A stretch of 64,000 nt of DNA from Hydractinia symbiolongicarpus (lineage: Eukaryota > Cnidaria > Hydrozoa > Anthoathecata > Hydractiniidae): NCBI RefSeq assembly GCF_029227915.1, contig NC_079877.1, forward strand, positions 310,001-374,000, read 5' to 3'. The notes below the pieces were generated by a model. It searched no databases, was not told where the DNA came from, and saw only the letters and a program-made list of their open reading frames with translations. Below, piece after piece: positions 26,301-39,073 of this stretch. The first letter of the stretch is position 1. Every line of letters begins with the position of its first letter. The position numbers and the translations under genes are program-made.

Positions 26301-28903
26301 AAAGAAGTTTAATCGCCGGCAAACGAAAACCCGCAAATTCCCGTAAATCCCGGACTCGGCCCGTATAGTCAAAAGTATACAAAAAAAATACCCAGGGAGT
26401 AAACTCATTTCCCGAACGATTTTTTAAATTATTTTTTCACCACTAAAACGCATGAGACTTGTAGTTTTCAAAAATGTTTTCATTTTTGATGAGACGCTGA
26501 ATAAAAGAAGTTTAATCGCTGGCAAACGACAACTTGCAAATTCCCGTAAATCTCGGACTCGGCCCGTATAGCCAAAAGTATACAAAGAAAGTATCCAGTG
26601 AGTAAACTCATTTCCCGAACGATTTTTTAAATTATTTTTTCACCACTAAAACGCATGAGACTTGTAGTTTTCAAAAATGTTTTCATTTTTGTTGAGACGC
26701 GGAATAAAAGAAGTTTAATCGCCGGCAAACGAAAACCCGCGATTTGCCGTACATCCCGGACTCGGCCCGTATAGTCAAAAGTATACAAAGAAAATACCCA
26801 GGGAGTAAACTCATTTCCCGAACGATTTTTTAAATTACTTTTTCACCACTAAAACGTATGAGACTTGTAGTTTTCAAAAATGTTTTCATTTTTGATGAGA
26901 CGCTGAATAAAAGAAGTTTAATCGCCGGCAAACAAAAACCCCCGATTTCCCGTAAATCCCGGACTCAGCCCGTATAGTCAAATGTATACAAAGAAAGTAC
27001 CCTGCGAGTAAACTCATTTCCAGAACGATTTTTTAAATTTTCTTTTCACCACTAAAACGCACGAGACTTGTAGTTTTCAAAAATGTTTTCATTTTTGATG
27101 AGACGCTGAATAAAAGAAGTTTAATCGCTGGCAAACGAAAACCCGCGAATTCCCGTAAATCCCGGACTCGGCCCGTATAGTCAAAAGTATACAAAGAAAA
27201 TACCCAGGGAGTAAACTCATTTCCAGAACGATTTTTTAAATTATCTTTTCACCACTAAAACGTACGAGACTTGTAGTTTACAAAAATGTTTTCATTTTTG
27301 ATGAGACGCTGAATAAAAGAAGTTTAATCGCCGGCAAACGAAAACCCGCGAATTCCCGTAAATCCCGGACTCGGCCCGGAAAGTCAAAAGTATACAAAGA
27401 AAATACCCAGGGAGTAAACTCATTTCCAGAACGATTTTTTAAATTATCTTTTCACCACTAAAACGCATGAGACTTGTTGTTTTCAAAAATGTTTTCATTT
27501 TTGATGAGACGCTGAATAAAAGAAGTTTAATTGCCGGCAAACGAAAACCCGCGAATTCCCGTAAATCCCGGACTCGGCCCGTATGGTCAAAAGTATACAA
27601 AAAAGTACCCTGCGAGTAAACTCATTTCCAGAACGATTTTTTAAATTATATTTTCACCACTAAAACGCACGAGACTTGTAGTTTTTAAAAATGTTTTCAT
27701 TTTTGATGAGACGCTGAATAAAAGAAGTTTAATCGCCGGCAAACGAAAACCCGCGAAATCCTGTAAATCCCGGACTCGGCCCGTATAGTCAAAAGTATAC
27801 AAAGAAAATACACAGGGAGTAAACTCATTTCCAGAACGATTTTTTAAATTATCTTTTCACCACTAAAACGCATGAGACTTGTAGTTTTCAAAAATGTTTT
27901 CATTTTTGATGAGACGCTGAATAAAAGAAGTTTAATCGCCGGCAAACGAAAACCTGCGAATTCCCGTAAATCCCGGACTCGGCCCGGAAAGTCAAAAGTA
28001 TACAAAGAAAATACCCAGGAAGTAAACTCATTTCCAGAAGGATTTTTTAAATTATCTTTTCACCACTAAAACGCATGAGACTTGTAGTTTTCAAAAATGT
28101 TTTCATTTTGGATGACACGCTGAATAAAAGAAGTTTAATCGCCGGCAAACGAAAACCCGCGAATTCCCGTAAATCCCGGACTCGGCCCGTATAGTCAAAA
28201 GTATACAAAAAAGTACCCTGCGAGTAAACTCATTTCCATAACGATTTTTTAAATTATCTTTTCACCACTAAAACGCACGAGACTTGTAGTTTTCAAAAAT
28301 GTTTTCATTTTTGATTAGACGCTGAATAAAAGAAGTTTAATCGCCGGCAAACGAAAACCCGCAAATTCCTGTAAATCCCGGACTCGGTCCGTATAGTCAA
28401 AAGTATACAAAGAAAATACCCAGGGAGTAAACTCATTTCCAGAACGATTTTTTAAATTATCTTTTCACCACTAAAACGCATGAGACTTGTAGTTTTCAAA
28501 AATTTTTTCATTTTTGATGAGACGCTGAATAAAAGATGTTTAATCACCGGCAAACGAAAAGCCGCGATTTCCCGTAAATCCCGGACTCGGCCCGTATAGT
28601 CAAAAGTATACAAAGAAAGTACCCTGCGAGTAAACTCATTTCCAGAACGATTTTTTAAATTATCTTTTCACCACTAAAACGCATGAGACTTGTAGTTTTC
28701 AAAAATGTTTTCATTTTTGATGAGACGCTGAATAAAAGATGTTTAATCGCTGGCAAACGAAAACCCGCGAATTCCCGTGAATCTCGGACTCGGCCCGTAT
28801 AGCCAAAAGTATACAAAGAAAGTATCCAGGGAGTAAACTCATTTCCCAATTGATTTTTTAAATTATTTTTTCACCACTAAAACGCATGAGACTTGTAGTT
28901 TTC
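23325..28903 (+). repeat. 6.49-kb tandem duplication, copy B (shortened)
   Basis: Begins inside CCCGGAAAG-TCAAAAG at about 23325 and follows copy A to about 28903, where CAAGAATG replaces CAAAAATG. Differences seen include GGCTCGTATTG (near 24737), CCCGCGAATT for CCCGCAAATT (near 25727), AGTATAGAAAG with ATGCCC (near 26172), GTTGAGACG (26691) and CCCAATTG for CCCAAACG (28845). The monomer at about 27870-28070 is more different from its partner than its neighbours are, possibly by local gene conversion. The tail of copy A is absent. Confidence 0.87.
25954..26156 (+). repeat. Fusion monomer in copy B
   Basis: It starts TCCGTATAG like 19667 in copy A but has CCAGAACG, TTTAATTTATC and GATGACACG like the following copy-A monomer at 19870. 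The monomer 19667-19869 itself (CCAAAACG, GGGACTTG) is otherwise missing in copy B. The switch lies between monomer positions about 4 and 58. This is a direct record of an in-register single-monomer deletion. Confidence 0.85.
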
Positions 28904-31833
28904 AAGAATGTTTTCATTTTTGATGAGACGCTGAATAAAAGAAGTTAAATCGCCGGCAAACGAAAACCCGCGAATTCCCGTAAATCTCGGACTCGGCCCG
29001 TATAGTCAAAAGTATACAAAAAATTACCCTGCGAGTAAACTCATTTCCAGAACGATTTTTTAAATTATCTTTTCACCACTAAAACGCACGAGACTTGTAG
29101 TTTTTATAAATGTTTTCATTTTTGATGAGACGCTAAATAAAAAAAGTTTAATCGCCGGCAAACGAAAACCCGCGAATTCCTGTAAATCCCGGACTCGGTC
29201 CGTATAGTCAAAAGTATACAAAGAAAATACCCAGTGAGTAAACTCATTTCCAGAACGATTTTTTAAATTATTTTTTCACCACTAAAACGCATGAGACTTG
29301 TAGTTTTCAAGAATGTTTTCATTTTTGATGAGACGCTGAATAAAAGAAGTTAAATCGCCGGCAAACGAAAACCCGCGAATTCCCGTAAATCCCGGACTCG
29401 GCCCGTATAGTCGAATGTATACAAAGAAAGTACCCTGTGAGTAAACTCATTTCTCGAACGATTTTTTAAATTATTTTTTCAACACTAAAACGCATGAGAC
29501 TTGTAGTTTTCAAAAATGTTTTCATTTTTGATGAAACGCTGAATAAAAGAAGTTTAATCGCCGGCAAACGAAAACCCGCGAATTCCCGTAAATCCCGGAC
29601 TCGGCCCGTATGGTCAAAAGTATACAAAAAAGTACCCTGCGAGTAAACTCATTTCCAGAACGATTTTTTAAATTATCTTTTCACCACTAAAACGCACGAG
29701 ACTTGTAGTTTTTAAAAATGTTTTCATTTTTGATGAGACGCTGAATAAAAGAAGTTTAATCGCCGGCACACGAAAACCGCGAAATCCTGTAAATCCCGGA
29801 CTCGGCCCGTATAGTCAAAAATATACAAAGAAAATACACAGGGAGTAAACTCATTTCCAGAACGATTTTTTAAATTATCTTTTCACCACTAAAACGCACG
29901 AGACTTGTAGTTTTCAAAAATGTTTTCATTTTTGATGAGACGCTGAATAAAAGAAGTTTAATCGCCGGCAAACGAAAACCCGCGACTTCCCGTAAATCCC
30001 GGACTCGGCCCGGAAAGTCAAAAGTATACAAAGAAAATACCCAGGAAGTAAACTCATTTCCAGAACGATTTTTTAAATTATCTTTTAACCACTAAAACGC
30101 ATGAGACTTGTAGTTTTCAAAAATGTTTTCATTTTTGATGAGACGCTGAATAAAAGAAGTTTAATCGCCGGCAAACGAAAACCCGCTATTTCCCGTAAAT
30201 CCCGGACTCGGCCCGAATAGTCGAATGTATACAAAGAAAGTACCCTGTGAGTAAACTCATTTCTCGAACGATTTTTTAAATTATTTTTTCACCACTAAAA
30301 CGCATGAGACTTGTAGTTTTCAAAAATTTTTTCATTTTTGATGAGACGCTGAAAAAAAGAAGTTTAATCGCCGGCAAACGAAAACCCGCGAATTCCCGTA
30401 AATCCCGGACTCGGCCCGTATAGTCAAAAGTATACAAAAAAGTACCCTGCGAGTAAACTCATTTCCAGAACGATTTTTTAAATTATCTTTTCACCACTAA
30501 AACGCACGAGACTTGTATTTTTCAAAAATGTTTTCATTTTTGATGAGACGCTGAATAAAAGATGTTTAATCACCGGCAAACGAAAAGCCGCGATTTCCCG
30601 TAAATCCCGGACTCGGCCCGTATAGTCAAAAGTATACAAAGAAAGTACCCTGCGAGTAAACTAATTTCCAGAACGATTTTTTAAATTATCTTTTCACCAC
30701 TAAAACGCATGAGACTTGTAGTTTTCAAAAATGTTTTCATTTTTGATGAGACGCTGAATAAAAGAAGTTTAATCGCTGGCAAACGAAAACCCGCGAATTC
30801 CCGTAAATTTCGGACTCGGCCCGTATAGCCAAAAGTATACAAAGAAAGTATCCAGGGAGTAAACTCATTTCCCGAACGATTTTTTAAATTATTTTTTCAC
30901 CACTAAAACGCATAAGACTTGTAGTTTTCAAGAATGTTTTCATTTTTGATGAGACGCTGAATAAAAGAAGTTAAATCGCCGGCAAACGAAAACCCGCGAA
31001 TTCCCGTAAATCCCGGACTCGGCCCGTATAGTCGAATGTATACAAAGAAAGTATCCTGTGAGTAAACTCATTTCTCGAACGATTTTTTAAATTATTTTTT
31101 CACCACTAAAACGCATGAGACTTGTAGTTTTTAAAAATGTTTTCATTTTTGATGAGACGCTGAAAAAAAGAAGTTTAATCGCCGGCAAACGAAAACCCGC
31201 GAATTCCCGTAAATCCCGGACTCGGCCCGTATAGTCAAAAGTATACAAAAAAGTACCCTGCGAGTACACTCATTTCCAGAACGATTTTTTAAATTATCTT
31301 TTCACCACTAAAACGCACGAGACTTGTAGTTTTCAAAAATGTTTTCATTTTTGATGAGACGCTGAATAAAAGATGTTTAATCACCGGCAAACGAAAAGCC
31401 GCGATTTCCCGTAAATCCCGGACTCGGCCCGTATAGTCAAAAGTATACAAAGAAAGTACCCTGCGAGTAAACTCATTTCCAGAACGATTTTTTGAATTAT
31501 CTTTTCACCACTAAAACGCATGAGACTTGTAGTTTTCAAGAATCTTTTCATTTTTGATGAGACGCTGAATAAAAGAAGTTAAATCGCCGGCAAACGAAAA
31601 CCCGCGAATTCCCGTAAATTCCGGATTCGGCCCGTATAGTCGAATGTATACAAAGAAAGTACCCTGTGAGTAAACTCATTTCTCGAACGATTTTTTAAAT
31701 TATTTTTTCACCACTAAAACGCATGAGACTTGTAGTTTTTAAAAATGTTTTCATTTTTGATGAGACGCTGAATAAAAGAAGTTTAATCGCCCGCAAACGA
31801 AAACCCGCGATTTCCCGTAAATCCCGTGCTTGG
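28904..31833 (+). repeat. Start of second subfamily (CAAGAATG / GTTAAATCG monomers)
   Basis: From here monomers with CAAGAATG followed by GTTAAATCGCCGGC alternate with GAATTCCCG and TCGAATG types, and CTCGAACG replaces CCCGAACG. A four-monomer duplication of 811 bp is visible: CTGAAAAAAAG at 30351 and 31162, and GATGTTTAATCACC at 30561 and 31372. After that the second copy loses the GCTGGC monomer. CGCACACG-type noise and an AAAACCGCG one-base deletion near 29776 suggest older, less homogenised sequence. Confidence 0.8.
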
Positions 31834-32645
31834 CCCGCATAGTCGAGTATATACAAAGAAAGTACCCTGTGAGTAAACTCATTTCCAGAACGATTTTTTA
31901 AGTTATCTTTTCACCACTAAAACGCATAAGACTTGTAGTTTTCAAAAATCTTTTCATTTTTGATGAGACGCGGAATAAAAGAAGTTTAATCGCCGGCAAA
32001 CAAAAACCCGCGATTTCCCGTAAATCCCGGACTCGGCCCGTATAGTCAAAACTATACAAACAAAATACCCAGGGAGTAAACTCATTTCCCGAACGATTTT
32101 TTAAATTATTATTTCACCACTAAAACGTATGAGAGTTGTAGTTTTCAAAAATGTTCTCATTTTTGATGAGACGCTGAATAAAAGAAGTTTAATCGCCGGC
32201 AAACGAAAACCCGCGAATTCCCGTAAATCCCGGACTCGGCCCGTATAGTCAAAAGTATACAAAAAAAATACCCAGGGAGTAAACTCATTTCCCGAACGAT
32301 TTTTTAAATTATTTTTTCACCACTAAAACGTATGAGACTTGTAGCTTTCAAAAATGTTTTCAATTTTGATCAGACGCTGAATAAAAGAAGTTTAATCGCC
32401 GGCAAACGAAAACCCGCGATTTCCCGTAAATCCCGGACTCGGCCCGAATAGTCGAATGTATACAAAGAAAGTACCCTGTGAGTAAACTCATTTCCCGAAC
32501 GATTTTTTAAATTACTTTTTCACCACTAAAACGCATGAGACTTGTAGTTTTCAAAAATGTTTTCATTTTTGATAAGACGCTGAATAAAAGAAGTTTAATC
32601 GCCGGCAAACGAAAACCCGCGATTTTTCGTAAATCCCGTGCTTTG
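31834..32645 (+). repeat. Block X, copy 1: four divergent monomers (812 bp)
   Basis: Starts are 31834 (CCCGCATAG, TTTAAGTTATC, CATAAG, AAATCTTTT, CGCGG), 32037 (AAAACTATACAAAC, ATTATTATTTC, GAGAGTTG), 32240 (TAGCTTTC, CAATTTTGATCAG) and 32443 (CCCGAATAG, ATTACTTTT, GATTTTTCG, TGCTTTG). This marker string is rare elsewhere and returns, whole or in part, at 51503, 54341, 55357 and 60542, which makes it a tracer of long-distance copying. Confidence 0.85.
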
Positions 32646-34104
32646 CCCGTATAGTCGAGTATATACAAAGAAAGTACCCAGGGAGTAAACTCATTTCCCG
32701 AACGATTTTTTAAATTATTTTTTTACCACTAAAACGTATGAGACTTGTAGTTTTCAAAAATGTTTTCATTTTTGATGAGACGCTGAATAAAAGATGTTTA
32801 ATCGCCGGCAAACAAAAACCCGCCATTTCCCGTAAATCCCGGACTCAGCCCGTATAGTCAAATGTATACAAAGAAAGTACCCTGCGAGTAAACTCATTTC
32901 CAGAACGATTTTTTAAATTATCTTTTCACCACTAAAACGCACGAGACTTGTAGTTTTCAAAAATGTTTTCATTTTTGATGAGACGCTAAATAAAAGATGT
33001 TTAATCGCCGGCAAACGAAAACCCGCGATTTCCCGTAAATCCCGAGCTTGGCCCGAATAGTCGAATGTATACAAAGAAAGTACCCTGTGAGTAAACTCAT
33101 TTCCCGAACGATTTTTTAAATTATTTTTTCACCACTAAAACGCATGAGACTTGTAGTTTTCAAAAATGTTTTCATTTTTGATGAGACGCTGAATAAAAGA
33201 AGTTTAATCGCCGGCAAACGAAAACCCGCGATTTCCCGTAAATCCCGGACTCGGCCCGTATAGTCAAAAGTATACAAAGAAAATACCCAGTGAGTAAACT
33301 CATTTCCCGAACGATTTTTTAAATTATTTTTTCACCACTAAAACGTATGAGACTTGTAGTTTTCAAAAATGTTTTCATTTTTGATGAGACGCTGAATAAA
33401 AGAAGTTTAATCGCCGGCAAACGAAAACCCGCGAATTCCCGTAAATCCCGGACTCGGCCCGTATAGTCAAAAGTATACAAAGAAAATACCCAGGGAGTAA
33501 ACTCATTTCCCGAACGATTTTTTAAATTATTTTTTCACCACTAAAACGTATGAGACTTGTAGTTTTCAAAAATGTTTTCATTTTTTGATGAGACGCTGAA
33601 TAAAAGAAGTTTAATCGCCGGCAAACGAAAACCCGCGATTTCCCGTAAATCCCGGACTCGGCCCGTATAGTCGAAAGTATACAAAGAAAATACCCTGCGA
33701 GTAAACTCATTTCCAGAACGATTTTTTAAATTACCTTTTCACCACTAAAACGCACGAGACTTGTAGTTTTCAAAAATGTTTTCATTTTTGATGAGACGCT
33801 GAATAAAAGAAGTTTAATCGCCGGCAAACGAAAACCCGCGAATTCCCGTAAATCCCGGACTTGACCCGTATAGCCAAAAGTATACAAAGAAAGTATCCAG
33901 GGTGTAAACTCATTTCCCGAACGATTTTTTAAATTATTTTTTCACCACTAAAACGCATGAGACTTGTAGTTTTCAAGAATGTTTTCATTTTTGATGAGAC
34001 GCTGAATAAAAGAAGTTAAATCGCCGGCAAACAAAAACCCGCGAATTCCCGTAAATCTCGGACTCGGCCCGTATAGTCGAGTATATACAAAGAAAGTACC
34101 CAGG
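32646..34104 (+). repeat. Mixed CGTATGAG monomers, including one 204-bp copy
   Basis: Ordinary monomers with GAATTCCCG or GATTTCCCG and a GCTAAATAAAAGATG copy near 32985. One monomer has an extra T (CATTTTTTGATG near 33580), a change I saw at only one other place, near 43920. The segment from 33421 on is copied about 10.3 kb downstream. Confidence 0.8.
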
Positions 34105-36940
34105 GAGTAAACTCATTTCCCGAACGATTTTTTAAATTATTTTTTCACCACTAAAACGTATGAGACTTGTAGTTTTCAAAAATGTTTTCATTTTTGATGA
34201 GACGCTGAATAAAAGTTTAATCGCCGGCAAACAAAAACCCGCCATTTCCCGTAAATCCCGGACTCAGCCCGTATAGTCAAATGTATACAAAGAAAGTACC
34301 CTGCGAGTAAACTCATTTCAAGAACGATTTCTTAAATTATCTTTTCACCACTAAAACGCACGAGACTTGTAGTTTTCAAAAATGTTTTCATTTTTGATGA
34401 GACGCTAAATAAAAGATGTTTAATCGCCGGCAAACGAAAACCCGCGATTTCCCGTAAATCCCGAGCTTGGCCCGAATAGTCGAATGTATACAAAGAAAGT
34501 ACCCTGTGAGTAAACTCATTTCCCGAACGATTTTTTAAATTATTTTTTCACCACTAAAACGTATGAGACTTGTAGTTTTCAAAAATGTTTTCATTTTTGA
34601 TGAGACGCTGAATAAAAGAAGTTTAATCGCCGGCAAACGAAAACCCGCGAATTCCCGTAAATCCCGGACTCGGCCCGTATAGTCAAAAGTATACAAAGAA
34701 AATACCCAGGGAGTAAACTCATTTCCCGAACGATTTTTTAAATTATTTTTTCACCACTAAAACGTATGAGACTTGTAGTTTTCAAAAATGTTTTCATTTT
34801 TGATGAGACGCTGAATAAAACAAGTTTAATCGCCGGCAAACGAAAACCCGCGATTTCCCGTAAATCCCGGACTCGGCCCGTATAGTCGAAAGTATACAAA
34901 GAAAATACCCTGCGAGTAAACTCATTTCCAGAACGATTTTTTAAATTACCTTTTCACCACTAAAACGCACGAGACTTGTAGTTTTCAAAAATGTTTTCAT
35001 TTTTGATGAGACGCTGAATAAAAGAAGTTTAATCGCCGGCAAACGAAAACCCGCAAATTCCCGTAAATCCCGGACTTGACCCGAATAGTCGAATGTATAC
35101 AAAGAAAGTACACTGTGAGTAAACTCATTTCCCGAACGATTTTTTAAATTATTTTTTCACCACTAAAACGTATGAGACTTGTAGTTTTCAAAAATGTTTT
35201 CATTTTTGATGAGACGCTGAATAAAAGAAGTTTAATCGCCGGCAAACGAAAACCCGCGAATTCCCGTAAATCCCGGACTCGGCCCGTATAGTCAAAAGTA
35301 TACAAAGAAAATACACAGGGAGTAAACTCATTTCCCGAACGATTTTTTAAATTATTTTTTCACCACTAAAACTTATGAGACTTGTAGTTTTCAAAAATGT
35401 TTTCATTTTTGATGAGACGCTGAATAAAACAAGTTTAATCGCCGGCAAACGAAAACCCGCGATTTCCCGTAAATCCGGGACTCGGCCCGTATAGTCAAAA
35501 GTATACAAAGAAAATACCCAGTGAGTAAACTCATTTCCCGAACGATTTTTTAAATTATTTTTTCACCACTAAAACGTATGAGACTTGTAGTTTTCAAAAA
35601 TGTTTTCATTTTTGATGAGACGCTGAATAAAAGAAGTTTAATCGCCGGCAAACGAAAACCCGCGATTTCCCGTAAATCCCGGACTCGGCCCGTATTGTCG
35701 AAAGTATACAAAGAAAATACCCTGCGAGTAAACTCATTTCCAGAACGATTTTTTAAATTACCTTTTCACCACTAAAACGCACGAGACTTGTAGTTTTCAA
35801 AAATGTTTTCATTTTTAATGAGACGCTGAATAAAAGAAGTTTAATCGCCGGCAAACGAAAACCCGCAAATTCCCGTAAATCCCGGACTTGACCCGTATAG
35901 CCAAAAGTATACAAAGAAAGTATCCAGGGTGTAAACTCATTTCCCGAACGATTTTTTAAATTATTTTTTCACCACTAAAACGCATGAGACTTGTAGTTTT
36001 CAAGAATGTTTTCATTTTTGATGAGACGCTGAATAAAAGAAGTTAAATCGCCGGCAAACGAAAACCCGCGAATTCCCGTAAATCTCGGACTCGGCCCGTA
36101 TAGTCGAGTATATACAAAGAAAGTACCCAGGGAGTAAACTCATTTCCCGAACGATTTTTTAAATTATTTTTTCACCACTAAAACGCATGAGACTTGTAGT
36201 TTTCAAAAATGTTGTCATTTTTGATGAGACGCGGAATAAAAGAAGTTTAATCGCCGGCAAACGAAAACCCGCGATTTGCCGTACATCCTGGACTCGGCCC
36301 GTATAGTCAAAAGTTTACAAAGAAAATACCCAGGGAGTAAACTCATTTCCAGAACGATTTTTTAAATTATCTTTTCACCACTAAAGCGCATGAGACTTGT
36401 AGTTTTCAAAAATGTTTTCATTTTTGATGAGACGCTGAATAAAAGATGTTTAATCGCCGGCAAACAAAAACCCGCGATTTCCCGTAAATCCCGGGCTTGG
36501 CCCGTATAGTCGAATGTATACAAAGAAAGTACCCTGTGAGTAAACTCATTTTCCGAACGATTTTTTAAATTATTTTTTCACCACTAAAACGCATGAGACT
36601 TGTAGTTTTCAAAAATGTTTTCATTTTTGATGAGACGCGGAATAAAAGAAGTTTAATCGCCGGCAAACGAAAACCCGCGATTTCCCGTAAATCCCGGACT
36701 CAGCCCGTATAGTCAAAAGTATACAAAGAAAATACCCATGGAGTAAACTCATTTCCCGAACGATTTTTTAAATTATTTTTTCACCACTAAAACGTATGAG
36801 ACTTGTAGTTTTCAAAAATGTTTTCATTTTTGATGAGACGCTGAATAAAAGTTTAATCGCCGGCAAACGAAAACCCGCGATTTCCCGTAAATCCCGAGCT
36901 TGGCCCGAATAGTCGAATGTATACAAAGAAAGTACCCTGT
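34105..36940 (+). repeat. 2836-bp tandem duplication, copy 1
   Basis: Fourteen monomers, matched 2836 bp downstream from 34105/36941 onward. Markers include the 3-bp-deleted ATAAAAGTTTAAT (34205), CCCGAGCTTGG, ATAAAACAAG, CCGGGACTCGG and TTTTTAATGAG. It contains a further deleted-type monomer at 36841 and a GATTTGCCGTACATCC monomer near 36270. Confidence 0.87.
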
Positions 36941-39073
36941 GAGTAAACTCATTTCCCGAACGATTTTTTAAATTATTTTTTCACCACTAAAACGTATGAG
37001 ACTTGTAGTTTTCAAAAATGTTTTCATTTTTGATGAGACGCTGAATAAAAGTTTAATCGCCGGCAAACAAAAACCCGCCATTTCCCGTAAATCCCGGACT
37101 CAGCCCGTATAGTCAAATGTATACAAAGAAAGTACCCTGCGAGTAAACTCATTTCAAGAACGATTTTTTAAATTATCTTTTCACCACTAAAACGCACGAG
37201 ACTTGTAGTTTTCAAAAATGTTTTCATTTTTGATGAGACGCTAAATAAAAGATGTTTAATCGCCGGCAAACGAAAACCCGCGATTTCCCGTAAATCCCGA
37301 GCTTGGCCCGAATAGTCGAATGTATACAAAGAAAGTACCCTGTGAGTAAACTCATTTCCCGAACGATTTTTTAAATTATTTTTTCACCACTAAAACGTAT
37401 GAGACTTGTAGTTTTCAAAAATGTTTTCATTTTTGATGAGACGCTGAATAAAAGAAGTTTAATCGCCGGCAAACGAAAACCCGCGAATTCCCGTAAATCC
37501 CGGACTCGGCCCGTATAGTCAAAAGTATACAAAGAAAATACCCAGGGAGTAAACTCATTTCCCGAACGATTTTTTAAATTATTTTTTCACCACTAAAACG
37601 TATGAGACTTGTAGTTTTCAAAAATGTTTTCATTTTTGATGAGACGCTGAATAAAACAAGTTTAATCGCCGGCAAACGAAAACCCGCGATTTCCCGTAAA
37701 TCCCGGACTCGGCCCGTATAGTCGAAAGTATACAAAGAAAATACCCTGCGAGTAAACTCATTTCCAGAACGATTTTTTAAATTACCTTTTCACCACTAAA
37801 ACGCACGAGACTTGTAGTTTTCAAAAATGTTTTCATTTTTGATGAGACGCTGAATAAAAGAAGTTTAATCGCCGGCAAACGAAAACCCGCAAATTCCCGT
37901 AAATCCCGGACTTGACCCGAATAGTCGAATGTATACAAAGAAAGTACACTGTGAGTAAACTCATTTCCCGAACGATTTTTTAAATTATTTTTTCACCACT
38001 AAAACGTATGAGACTTGTAGTTTTCAAAAATGTTTTCATTTTTGATGAGACGCTGAATAAAAGAAGTTTAATCGCCGGCAAACGAAAACCCGCGAATTCC
38101 CGTAAATCCCGGACTCGGCCCGTATAGTCAAAAGTATACAAAGAAAATACACAGGGAGTAAACTCATTTCCCGAACGATTTTTTAAATTATTTTTTCACC
38201 ACTAAAACTTATGAGACTTGTAGTTTTCAAAAATGTTTTCATTTTTGATGAGACGCTGAATAAAACAAGTTTAATCGCCGGCAAACGAAAACCCGCGATT
38301 TCCCGTAAATCCGGGACTCGGCCCGTATAGTCAAAAGTATACAAAGAAAATACCCAGTGAGTAAACTCATTTCCCGAACGATTTTTTAAATTATTTTTTC
38401 ACCACTAAAACGTATGAGACTTGTAGTTTTCAAAAATGTTTTCATTTTTGATGAGACGCTGAATAAAAGAAGTTTAATCGCCGGCAAACGAAAACCCGCG
38501 ATTTCCCGTAAATCCCGGACTCGGCCCGTATTGTCGAAAGTATACAAAGAAAATACCCTGCGAGTAAACTCATTTCCAGAACGATTTTTTAAATTACCTT
38601 TTCACCACTAAAACGCACGAGACTTGTAGTTTTCAAAAATGTTTTCATTTTTAATGAGACGCTGAATAAAAGAAGTTTAATCGCCGGCAAACGAAAACCC
38701 GCAAATTCCCGTAAATCCCGGACTTGACCCGTATAGCCAAAAGTATACAAAGAAAGTATCCAGGGTGTAAACTCATTTCCCGAACGATTTTTTAAATTAT
38801 TTTTTCACCACTAAAACGCATGAGACTTGTAGTTTTCAAGAATGTTGTCATTTTTGATGAGACGCGGAATAAAAGAAGTTTAATCGCCGGCAAACGAAAA
38901 CCCGCGATTTGCCGTACATCCTGGACTCGGCCCGTATAGTCAAAAGTTTACAAAGAAAATACCCAGGGAGTAAACTCATTTCCAGAACGATTTTTTAAAT
39001 TATCTTTTCACCACTAAAACGCATGAGACTTGTAGTTTTCAAAAATGTTTTCATTTTTGATGAGACGCTGAAT
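36941..39073 (+). repeat. 2836-bp tandem duplication, copy 2 (one monomer lost)
   Basis: Matches copy 1 at offset 2836 up to 38846 and then at offset 2633 from 38847, so the 203 bp corresponding to 36011-36213 are missing. The join is visible as CAAGAATG (type of 36001) running straight into TTGTCATTTTTG (type of 36212). Similarity ends at about 39073, where GAAGTTTAATCGCTGG replaces GATGTTTAATCGCC. Confidence 0.87.
37041..37053 (+). repeat. 3-bp deletion marker giving 200-bp monomers
   Basis: CTGAATAAAAGTTTAAT lacks AAG relative to CTGAATAAAAGAAGTTTAAT. The same deletion occurs at 34205, 36841, 56104, 57031, 57637 and 61897. In six of the seven copies it is followed by AACAAAAACCCGCC and CTCAGCC, so these share one origin; the copy at 36841 is followed by CGCGATTTCC and CCCGAGCTTGG and is probably a recombinant. 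Confidence 0.85.
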
